Assembly: GCA_016281115.1 (NCBI GenBank)
Contig: JAEEHZ010000171.1
Span: 1-6,038, forward strand
Source: Clostridiaceae bacterium
GTDB taxonomy: Bacteria > Bacillota > Clostridia > Oscillospirales > Acutalibacteraceae
DNA: 6,038 nucleotides
Reading direction: 5' to 3'
Under the pieces are notes generated by a model, which saw only the letters and a program-made list of their open reading frames with translations, did not search any database and was not told the origin of the DNA. Positions 1 to 4,732 of this stretch are shown here, in pieces (the stretch's first letter is position 1; every line of letters begins with the position of its first letter). Position numbers and translations under genes: made by a program.

Positions 1-699
1 CCTGCCGTTGTGTATGGTATATCCGAAATAAGAGTTAAGCACGTCAACATCTCCTCTGTCCCATGCAACTTCTATTGCGTGACGTATGGCGCGTTCAACA
101 CGGGAACTTGTTGTCTCGAATTTTTTGGCAACAGACGGATAAAGCTGTTTTGTAACTGCGTTTATTATATCGGGGTTTTCAACCGACATCAAAATAGCGT
201 CTCTTAAATAGTGATACCCCTTTATATGCGCGGGAACGCCTATCTCATGAAGAATTTCGGTTATTTTAAGCTCCATACCGTCGAGTAACGCGTTTTGAGC
301 GGTTGAGGCTTTGCTCTGTTTGTTGCCCTTTGCGAGAAGATGTTTAATCGTCTCACACAAATTATCAAGGCTGTATGGCTTAAGCACAATATATGACGCA
401 CCCATGCTCATAACTTCTTTTTGAAGTATTGCGCTGTCAAATCCAGATACTATTATAAACACGGGGCGTTGCTTTAAGTATTCGCGCTCCAGATTTCTCA
501 AAACTCCTACGCTGTCCATACTGCTCATAAACATATCCATTATAACAACGTCGGGGCAGAATTGCTTTATTTTTTCAATAACTATGCTTCCGTCCTTTTT
601 ACAAAATTCCGCGGATATACCGTAATCCTGCGGATTGCCGTATTCCGCTGTAAATTCGGTTTTGTCTTCCGTAAATAAAGCTTTTATTGTATTTTCCAT
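1..699 (-). CDS. spo0A: Sporulation master response regulator Spo0A, C-terminus cut by window edge
   Basis: Translating the minus strand from ATG at 699-697 gives 233 residues open to the window edge. Spo0A is the phosphorelay response regulator that switches Bacilli and Clostridia into sporulation by binding 0A boxes in the cytoplasm. Residues 1-120 are a receiver domain with acidic pair E11-D12, phosphoacceptor D55 (in PDVVIMD), switch residue S85 and K107-P108. Residues 138-233 are the Spo0A-specific DNA-binding domain: EIGVPAHIKGYHYLRDAI (152-169), LYPSVAKKF (186-194) and SRVERAIRHAIEVAW (199-213), the recognition-helix region, which is almost family consensus. Roughly 22-35 C-terminal residues lie beyond position 1. 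The receiver is more divergent than usual: the acidic pair is ED rather than DD, helix 1 is short with Pro23, and the MPHLDG-type loop reads MSSMDS. GGAGGC at 712-707 lies 7 nt from the start. The gene has its own promoter and is separated from the polyamine operon by a terminator. The family call is essentially certain from the C-terminal half. Confidence 0.96.
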   Translation of the reverse strand, partial: MENTIKALFTEDKTEFTAEYGNPQDYGISAEFCKKDGSIVIEKIKQFCPDVVIMDMFMSSMDSVGVLRNLEREYLKQRPVFIIVSGFDSAILQKEVMSMGASYIVLKPYSLDNLCETIKHLLAKGNKQSKASTAQNALLDGMELKITEILHEIGVPAHIKGYHYLRDAILMSVENPDIINAVTKQLYPSVAKKFETTSSRVERAIRHAIEVAWDRGDVDVLNSYFGYTIHNGR

Positions 700-706
700 T
701 AATAAT

Positions 707-712
707 GCCTCC
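707..712 (-). promoter_or_regulatory. Ribosome binding site of spo0A
   Basis: On the minus strand GGAGGC is followed by 7 nt (706-700) and then the ATG at 699. It fixes the start codon; no in-frame alternative with a comparable site was seen upstream. Confidence 0.85.
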
Positions 713-733
713 AAAAATTTATTTGTTGACGAT

Positions 734-756
734 ATTTTACCATAAATTGGTAAAAT
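734..756. promoter_or_regulatory. Perfect 9-bp palindrome inside the spo0A promoter (candidate operator)
   Basis: ATTTTACCA (734-742) and TGGTAAAAT (748-756) are exact inverted copies separated by 5 nt. The pair fills the space between -35 and -10 and includes the -10 hexamer, so a dimeric protein bound here would block RNA polymerase. The symmetry and position are visible; the role as an operator is inference and the regulator is unknown. It lies upstream of the predicted start site, so it would not be transcribed as a hairpin. Confidence 0.5.
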
Positions 757-762
757 TGGCAA
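734..762 (-). promoter_or_regulatory. Sigma-A type promoter of spo0A
   Basis: On the minus strand a -35 element TTGCCA (762-757) is followed by exactly 17 nt and a -10 element TAAAAT (739-734). The start site would fall near 727, giving a leader of about 28 nt that holds only the ribosome binding site. Both hexamers match the vegetative consensus (TTGACA, TATAAT) at five of six bases, with ideal spacing. I saw no convincing sigma-H element or 0A box next to it, though Spo0A genes elsewhere are often controlled by both. The promoter would let spo0A be transcribed apart from the polyamine operon. Confidence 0.75.
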
Positions 763-771
763 TACCTTACA

Positions 772-856
772 GTTAAAAAATTTAACAAATTTTAATATAT
801 TGTAATTTTCGGCTTATTAACTGTTAATAACACAATTTTATAATTGCAAGTGCAAT
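772..856. repeat. AT-rich spacer with three short perfect inverted repeats
   Basis: Between the spo0A promoter and the nspC terminator the DNA is very AT-rich and non-coding. It holds GTTAAA/TTTAAC (772-777 and 781-786, 3-nt spacer), TTATTAA/TTAATAA (814-820 and 824-830, spacer CTG) and ATTGCA/TGCAAT (843-848 and 851-856, spacer AG). They lie upstream of the -35 element, where regulators of spo0A could bind. Short palindromes arise easily in AT-rich DNA, so any function is uncertain. Confidence 0.35.
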
Positions 857-865
857 ATACGAAAG

Positions 866-907
866 AAAAAATACACGCCTTCGGAAAAATTCCTTTCGGG
901 CGTGTAT
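866..907 (-). terminator. Intrinsic terminator of the polyamine operon, after nspC
   Basis: On the minus strand, 14 nt after the nspC stop, ATACACGCC (907-899) pairs perfectly with GGCGTGTAT (879-871). This 9-bp stem can gain an inner GGAA/TTCC helix (893-890 with 886-883). The last stem base runs directly into TTTTT (870-866). The GC-containing stem plus U-tract is a textbook Rho-independent terminator and ends the operon before spo0A. Read on the plus strand the T-tract is weaker and no plus-strand gene needs it. Confidence 0.88.
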
Positions 908-921
908 CTTTTATAAATTAA

Positions 922-2046
922 TTATAATCTCGATTTAAAATCCTCATATCCAAATTCTTTAATAATCTCACACTCACCGTTTGTATGCATTAACGCAATA
1001 GAGGGCAACGGCATACCGTTAAAGGTGTTGTTTTTTACCATAGAGTAAATAGCCATATCTTCAAAAACAAGCCTGTCGCCAATAACAATTTCTTTGTCAA
1101 AGCTGTAATCGCCGATAATGTCGCCTGCAAGGCAGGTGCATGAGGAAAGCCTGTAATCATATTTTTTCTCACCCTTTAATCCGCTTTCTTTAAGCGGGGG
1201 ACGGTATGGCATTTCAAGTACATCCGGCATATGACACGCCGCGGAAGCGTCTAATATTAAAATATCAATTTTGTTGTGTATTTTTTCAAGCACTTCGGTT
1301 ATAAGATACCCCGCGTTGAGCGCGACCGCCTCACCGGGCTCTAAATAGACAGTTACATTATATTTATCCTGCGTATATTTGATAAGCTCTTCAAGCGCTT
1401 TAATGTCATAGTCTTCACGTGTTATATGATGTCCGCCGCCGAAATTTATCCATTTCACGTGCGACAGGTATTTTCCGAACTTTTCTTCAACTGCTTTAAA
1501 CGTGGAGACAAGGTCGTCGGAATTCTGTTCGCACAATGTATGAAAATGAAAACCGTCTATATCTTCGAGCAGATCTTCTCTGAAATTTTGGGCAGTTACA
1601 CCGAGGCGTGAGCCGGGTGCGCAGGGGTCGTAGATCTCGTGACCGACTTGCGTTGAAAATTCGGGATTTAGTCTTATCCCTATACTTATTCCCCGGTTTC
1701 TGCACTTGCTTTTATATTTCTCAAGCTGAGAAAATGAGTTGAACACAATATGCCCGCATATATTACATATCTCATCAAAATCCTTTTCTTTGTATGCAGG
1801 GGAAAAAATATGTGTTTCTTTTCCCATGTGTTCGTGCCCGAGCCTTGCCTCATATAGTCCGCTGGCGGTGGTACCGCACAGATATTCCCCGATAAGAGGA
1901 TAGAGCCAATAGGCGGAAAATGCCTTTTGAGCCAATAATATTTTACAACCGGTGTTATCCTGCACACGGCGCAGAATTTCAAGGTTATTTATAAGCTTTT
2001 TTTCGTCTATCACATAGCACGGTGTGGGAAGATCGTAAAGATTCAT
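922..2046 (-). CDS. nspC: Carboxynorspermidine/carboxyspermidine decarboxylase (NspC, CASDC)
   Basis: This cytoplasmic PLP enzyme of the alanine-racemase/ornithine-decarboxylase fold (fold type III) removes the carboxyl group from carboxyspermidine or carboxynorspermidine to give spermidine or norspermidine, the last step of the aspartate-semialdehyde route. The 374 residues match the family's usual length. In order: TPCYVID (8-14); the PLP-lysine region LLAQK with K41; GTTASGLYEARLG (58-70); FSPAYK (81-86); HFHTLCE (167-173); GGGHHITREDYD (203-214); EPGEA (236-240); HMPDVLEMPYRPP (272-284); and CTCLAGDIIGDY (303-314), the C-terminal active-site stretch of NspC. It ends in TAA at 924-922. ATG at 2046 follows a strong GGAGG. 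It is separated from its partner CASDH by an unusual 529-nt repeat-rich gap, yet has no clear promoter of its own, so it is probably the last gene of the operon. Whether the substrate is the spermidine or norspermidine precursor cannot be told from sequence. Confidence 0.93.
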   Translation of the reverse strand: MNLYDLPTPCYVIDEKKLINNLEILRRVQDNTGCKILLAQKAFSAYWLYPLIGEYLCGTTASGLYEARLGHEHMGKETHIFSPAYKEKDFDEICNICGHIVFNSFSQLEKYKSKCRNRGISIGIRLNPEFSTQVGHEIYDPCAPGSRLGVTAQNFREDLLEDIDGFHFHTLCEQNSDDLVSTFKAVEEKFGKYLSHVKWINFGGGHHITREDYDIKALEELIKYTQDKYNVTVYLEPGEAVALNAGYLITEVLEKIHNKIDILILDASAACHMPDVLEMPYRPPLKESGLKGEKKYDYRLSSCTCLAGDIIGDYSFDKEIVIGDRLVFEDMAIYSMVKNNTFNGMPLPSIALMHTNGECEIIKEFGYEDFKSRL

Positions 2047-2054
2047 AAAACTCT

Positions 2055-2059
2055 CCTCC
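2055..2059 (-). promoter_or_regulatory. Strong ribosome binding site of nspC
   Basis: The minus strand carries AGAGGAGGAGAG at 2062-2051, with core GGAGG at 2059-2055, 8 nt before the ATG at 2046. It is the strongest site in the window. That suits a gene far from the preceding stop codon that must recruit ribosomes independently. Confidence 0.85.
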
Positions 2060-2129
2060 TCTAATTTTTAAAACTAAGGCCGCCGCAAAATGATTAGTAA
2101 AGCGGCAACCCGATTTAACACACCCAAAT

Positions 2130-2215
2130 CGTAGTGACGAACACTGTTTGTCCGCTGTATCGGCTCTCTTGTGTAAAGGGAGCTGTCAGCGCGGCCGACT
2201 GAGGGATTGTTATCG
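2130..2215. repeat. Intergenic hairpin repeat unit, Firmicutes-type (CTCCCTTT/CCCTCAGT family)
   Basis: On the minus strand the unit contains AACAATCCCTCAGTC, then a GC-rich mini-hairpin, then CAGCTCCCTTT, a short loop and AGAGAGCC. Visible pairings are GCTCTCTT (2163-2170) with AAGGGAGC (2176-2183), with one G-U pair, and GTCAGC with GCCGAC (around 2185-2199), with one mismatch. From memory this pattern recurs in intergenic regions of many gut Clostridia, where it is often mis-annotated as short proteins; I could not run a search to confirm that. Only one copy is in this window, so its repeat status is inference. Confidence 0.5.
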
Positions 2216-2261
2216 AATTTACCGCTCTTTAATCCGATTTTTTGGTTATGTATAGTAACAC

Positions 2262-2460
2262 GTTTCGCCCTAATGCCGGGCGGGCAACTACTTTGTCACG
2301 CGACAAAGTAGTCAAAACGCGCCAAAGGGACAGCCTATCGACGGTTTTTCCTTTGGAATCCCTTTCGCGACCACCCGGGGGGCTGCCGCCCCCCACTGAG
2401 TGGACGAGATCCCCCTGCTTCGTTCTCGGCAAGTCTGATTATGTCATTTTTTGACTTGTT
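2262..2460. repeat. G/C-rich palindromic repeat unit with three strong hairpins
   Basis: Three hairpins lie in a row. ACTACTTTGTC (2287-2297) pairs perfectly with GACAAAGTAGT (2302-2312) around loop ACGC. CGCG plus AAAGGGA (2318-2321 and 2324-2330, CC bulge) pairs with TCCCTTTCGCG (2359-2369). GGGGGGC (2377-2383) pairs perfectly with GCCCCCC (2388-2394) around TGCC, with CCAC/GTGG outside it (2371-2374 and 2400-2403). A looser CAAGTC/GACTTG pair follows (2430-2435 and 2453-2458). Base composition is sharply richer in G and C than the flanking genes, and neither strand has convincing coding character. It resembles a dispersed structural repeat known to me from Oscillospirales-type genomes (recalled, not searched). 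It could also be a structured RNA. Confidence 0.55.
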
Positions 2461-2462
2461 TA

Positions 2463-2573
2463 GAGGAAAAGCCAAAAGGCTTCTCCTCCGAGAAGCTGTC
2501 GTGTGAGCGATTTATGAGGCGATAGAGACGAACACATATGACGGATGAAGGGTAATTCGGCTTAGCCGCAACC
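2463..2573. repeat. Hairpin repeat unit abutting the CASDH stop codon
   Basis: On the minus strand, 3 nt past the CASDH TAA, comes GCGGCTAAGCCGAATTACCC, then CTTCATCCGTC, a linker, and GCTTCTC-GGAG-GAGAAGC (2496-2490 with 2485-2479). GAGGAAAAGCC (2463-2473) can instead pair with GGCTTCTCCTC (2478-2488) with one mismatch, which excludes the first hairpin. The ACCCTTCATCCGTC start and the purine/pyrimidine hairpin resemble a dispersed intergenic repeat of gut Clostridia that I recall but could not search for. The hairpin is followed by CTTTT, too short a U-run for a strong terminator. Confidence 0.45.
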
Positions 2574-2575
2574 AC

Positions 2576-3835
2576 TTATTCCACCAAAGCGGGGTTTTCG
2601 TCCACCACCCACGGCAGACCGTATTTATTCAGCGCGTCCATATAGGGGTCGGGGTCAAATTCTTCTACATTGTATACGCCGGGCTTCTTCCAAATTCCCT
2701 GCAATACCAAAGATGCGCCTATCATTGCAGGCACGCCCGTAGTATAAGACACAGCTTGAGAGCCGACTTCTTTGTAGCACTCCTGATGGTCGCACACATT
2801 GTAAATGTATATCGACTTTTCTTTGCCGTCTTTAATACCCGTAAATATACAGCCGATATTTGTCTTTCCTACGGTGCGCGGACCGAGCGACGCGGGGTCG
2901 GGGAGCAATGCCTTTAAGAATTGTATAGGCACTATCTCTTTGCCCTCATACATAACGGGCTCGGTTGAAAGCATACCCACATTTTCAAGGCAGTTCATAT
3001 GTGTCAGATAGCTCTGACCGAATGTCATAAAGAATCTTATCCTTTTAATTTCGGGATAATTCTTCGCAAGTGATTCTATTTCTTCGTGGTGAAGTAAATA
3101 CATATCCTTTTTGCCTACCTGAGCAAAGTCGAATTCGCGCTTTATCTCCATCGGCTTTGTTTCTACCCAGTGACCGTTCTCCCAATACGAGCCGTTTGCC
3201 GAAACCTCTCTTAGATTGATTTCGGGGTTAAAGTTAGTCGCAAACGGATATCCGTGGTCGCCGCCATTGCAGTCGAGTATGTCAACGTAGTGTATTTCAT
3301 CAAAGTAATGCTTTTTGGCGTAAGCTGTAAACACGCTTGTTACACCCGGATCAAAACCTGTTCCCAAAAGCGCGGTTATGCCTGCGTCTTTGAACTTTTT
3401 GTCGTACGCCCATTGATAAGAATAATCAAAATAAGCCGTAAAGCCTTTTTCTTTGCAGCGCTTTTCGTATTCTTTTCTCCAGACAGGCTCCCCGGTATCT
3501 TCGGGTTCATAGTTTGCCGTGTCTATATAATCCACCTTTGTTTCCAGGCAGGCGTCCATGATCGTCAGGTCCTGATAAGGCAGCGCGAGGTTCAATACCG
3601 CCTGTGGTTTATATGAATTAATAAGAGCAACCAGCTCTTCTTTGCTGTCGGCATTTACCTGTGCAGTGGTTATAACGGTAGAAGTTGTGCCTTGCAGCTT
3701 TTCTTTAACTGCGTCACACTTTGATTTTGTTCTGCTTGCAATACATATCTCGGTAAAAACATCGCTTCTTTGGCAACACTTTGCAATCGCAACGCCTGCA
3801 ACTCCGCCGCAGCCGATAATTAACAATCTGCTCAT
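2576..3835 (-). CDS. Carboxynorspermidine/carboxyspermidine dehydrogenase (CASDH, saccharopine dehydrogenase family)
   Basis: This enzyme would reductively condense L-aspartate 4-semialdehyde with putrescine (or diaminopropane, or agmatine in a related route), using NAD(P)H, to make the carboxylated triamine that NspC decarboxylates. The 419 residues fit the saccharopine-dehydrogenase/LYS1 family. An N-terminal Rossmann motif LLIIGCGGVAGVA (4-16) is followed by CIASRTKSKCDA (31-42), LNLALPYQD (81-89), VDYIDTANYE (101-110), GTGFDPGVTSVFTAYA (158-173), HGYPFATNFNPEINLREVSA (194-213) and SYTTGVPAMIGA (363-374). These are the forms seen in CASDH rather than lysine-pathway saccharopine enzymes, and the nspC neighbour supports that choice. 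ATG at 3835-3833 overlaps the speE stop as ATGA, implying translational coupling; AGGAGA lies at 3850-3845. It ends in TAA at 2578-2576. The exact amine substrate is not readable from sequence. Confidence 0.9.
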   Translation of the reverse strand: MSRLLIIGCGGVAGVAIAKCCQRSDVFTEICIASRTKSKCDAVKEKLQGTTSTVITTAQVNADSKEELVALINSYKPQAVLNLALPYQDLTIMDACLETKVDYIDTANYEPEDTGEPVWRKEYEKRCKEKGFTAYFDYSYQWAYDKKFKDAGITALLGTGFDPGVTSVFTAYAKKHYFDEIHYVDILDCNGGDHGYPFATNFNPEINLREVSANGSYWENGHWVETKPMEIKREFDFAQVGKKDMYLLHHEEIESLAKNYPEIKRIRFFMTFGQSYLTHMNCLENVGMLSTEPVMYEGKEIVPIQFLKALLPDPASLGPRTVGKTNIGCIFTGIKDGKEKSIYIYNVCDHQECYKEVGSQAVSYTTGVPAMIGASLVLQGIWKKPGVYNVEEFDPDPYMDALNKYGLPWVVDENPALVE

Positions 3836-4707
3836 TTTATCAAATCTCCTCTTCTCTGTTCTTCTTCCACAAGCAGGTCTTCAACATATTTGGGCAGCAT
3901 AAACGCGCCTGTGTGAAGATTTGTTGTGTAATACCATGTCTTTATGCCGCGTTCATTCCAGCGGCGCGCGTTAAAATCTTTTATCGGATGATATTTCTTG
4001 GAAGCAAATCCGAAAAGCCAATAGCCTGCGGCGCAGGTAGGAATATGCGCCTGATAAACACGGCTTATCGGAAATGATCTGAATGCCCTTTTGTGCATTG
4101 CTCTGCAAGCTTCTTCGTCTTCATCATAAAACGGGCTTCCATGCTGATAAACCATAATGCCGTCGTCTTTGAGAGCTTTATAGCAGCAGCCGTAAAACTC
4201 TTTTGTGAAAAGCCCTGCCGTGTGACCGAAAGGGTCTGTCGCGTCATTAATAATCAAGTCGTATTCACCGTGGCGTGAACGCAAAAATCTCAGTCCGTCC
4301 TGATAATATATATTTACACGCTTGTCGTTAAGACCCTTTGCGTTGTCGGGGAAAAACTTTTTACAAACCTCAACAAACATTTCATCGGGTTCAACAACGT
4401 CTATTACCTCAAGCTCATCGTAATATGAAAGCTCTCTTGCAACGCCGCCGTCGCCCCCGCCTATTACGAGAACCTTCTTTACATCGGGATGAACAGCCAT
4501 TGGCACATGCACTATCATTTCATCGTATGTGAATTCGTCCTTCTCGGAAAATATGACTGTTCCGTCAGACGTTAAAAATCTGCCGAATTCGGAAGATTCG
4601 AAAACATCTATCTGCTGAAAGTCGCTTTTTCCGCTGAACAGTTGTTTTTCAACTCTTATTGAAAGCTTAACATTGTTTGTGTGAAGCTCAGAAAACCAAA
4701 ATTCCAA
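3832..4707 (-). CDS. speE: Spermidine synthase (polyamine aminopropyltransferase) homologue with altered amine-site motifs
   Basis: SpeE enzymes transfer an aminopropyl group from decarboxylated S-adenosylmethionine to putrescine in the cytoplasm. The 291 residues match family length. The N-terminal beta region MEFWFSE...DGTVIFSEKDEFTYDEM (1-64) precedes a Rossmann methyltransferase-like fold: VLVIGGGDGGVARE (79-92), VVEPDEM (104-110), YYQDGLRFL (134-142), IINDATDPFG (152-161) and GLFTKEFY (165-172). Fold residues D86, E106, D137, D155 and D158 are kept. However, IPTYPSG reads IPTCAAG (222-228), so its conserved Tyr is C225; the usual VEID is VEPD; D-S-[ST]-[DE]-P-x-G-P is DATDPFGH; and the usual Gln or His after Tyr61 is D62. 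The start is TTG at 4707-4705, chosen because it gives the family N-terminus ME(L/F)WF and follows GGGG at 4720-4717. It lies 25 nt after the decarboxylase and overlaps CASDH by 4 nt. Family membership is firm; spermidine synthase activity is not. Confidence 0.88.
   Translation of the reverse strand: MEFWFSELHTNNVKLSIRVEKQLFSGKSDFQQIDVFESSEFGRFLTSDGTVIFSEKDEFTYDEMIVHVPMAVHPDVKKVLVIGGGDGGVARELSYYDELEVIDVVEPDEMFVEVCKKFFPDNAKGLNDKRVNIYYQDGLRFLRSRHGEYDLIINDATDPFGHTAGLFTKEFYGCCYKALKDDGIMVYQHGSPFYDEDEEACRAMHKRAFRSFPISRVYQAHIPTCAAGYWLFGFASKKYHPIKDFNARRWNERGIKTWYYTTNLHTGAFMLPKYVEDLLVEEEQRRGDLIK
3845..3850 (-). promoter_or_regulatory. Ribosome binding site of CASDH, inside the speE 3' end
   Basis: AGGAGA on the minus strand (3850-3845) lies 9 nt before the CASDH ATG at 3835 and within the last codons of speE. 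Together with the ATGA stop/start overlap at 3835-3832 it indicates coupled translation of the two genes. Confidence 0.75.
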
Positions 4708-4716
4708 TTATCCGAT

Positions 4717-4720
4717 CCCC
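4717..4720 (-). promoter_or_regulatory. Ribosome binding site supporting the TTG start of speE
   Basis: The minus strand reads AAAAGGGGAT, with GGGG at 4720-4717, 9 nt before TTG at 4707. No in-frame ATG gives the conserved family N-terminus, so this modest site and the TTG codon together define the start. Initiation may be weaker than at its neighbours, or coupled to the end of the decarboxylase 25 nt upstream. Confidence 0.6.
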
Positions 4721-4732
4721 TTTTACAGTAAA

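Larger units (their letters stand above)
2047..2575. other. 529-nt intergenic region made of repeat-like, hairpin-rich modules
   Basis: This gap between CASDH and nspC has no credible gene. The two overlapping opposite-strand open frames here (2242-2454 plus, 2229-2432 minus) read through palindromes and G/C runs and look spurious. The content is modular: a hairpin unit beside the CASDH stop (2463-2573), a G/C-rich unit with three hairpins (about 2262-2460), an AT-richer linker (2214-2261), another hairpin unit (about 2130-2215), and a short leader to nspC. The outer ends are imperfect inverted copies: GCGGCAACCCGATTT at 2102-2116 on the plus strand against GCGGCTAAGCCGAATT at 2569-2554 on the minus strand, about 13 of 15 aligned positions with one gap. 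That suggests a non-autonomous (MITE-like) insertion or nested insertions. No transposase is encoded. Because the genes on both sides are intact and co-directional, transcription probably reads through it. Confidence 0.6.

Noticed and set aside
10..207. Plus-strand open frame of 65 codons
   Set aside because: It is antisense to the conserved DNA-binding half of spo0A, has no ribosome binding site that I can see and no recognisable protein character.
2240..2270. Internal promoter for nspC (TATACA-like -10 on the minus strand)
   Set aside because: No -35 element lies at suitable spacing, so the match is no better than chance in this AT-richer linker.
2229..2454. Two overlapping opposite-strand open frames in the CASDH-nspC gap as small genes
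   Set aside because: They read through perfect palindromes and G/C runs, mirror each other on opposite strands, and look like chance translations of an intergenic repeat. I noted the frames but do not call them genes.
2262..2460. CRISPR array, retron or riboswitch in the hairpin-rich gap
   Set aside because: There are no regularly spaced direct repeats, no reverse transcriptase or Cas gene in the window, and I recognise no known riboswitch core.
2527..2535. GACGAACAC direct repeats (2136-2144 and 2527-2535) as target-site duplications
   Set aside because: They lie inside the inverted-repeat ends rather than outside them, and a 9-bp match in 500 nt of repeat-rich DNA is weak evidence.
2551..2573. 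Intrinsic terminator directly after CASDH
   Set aside because: The CGGC/GCCG stem is only 4 bp and is followed by AATTACCC, not a T-tract, so it is unlikely to stop transcription before nspC.
3254..3616. 120-codon plus-strand open frame inside CASDH
   Set aside because: It is the complement of a conserved enzyme gene; the hydrophobic, Cys-rich translation is what antisense reading of such codons commonly gives. No promoter or ribosome binding site supports it.
3642..3902. 86-codon plus-strand open frame across the CASDH/speE junction
   Set aside because: It is antisense to two well-supported genes and shows no independent signals.
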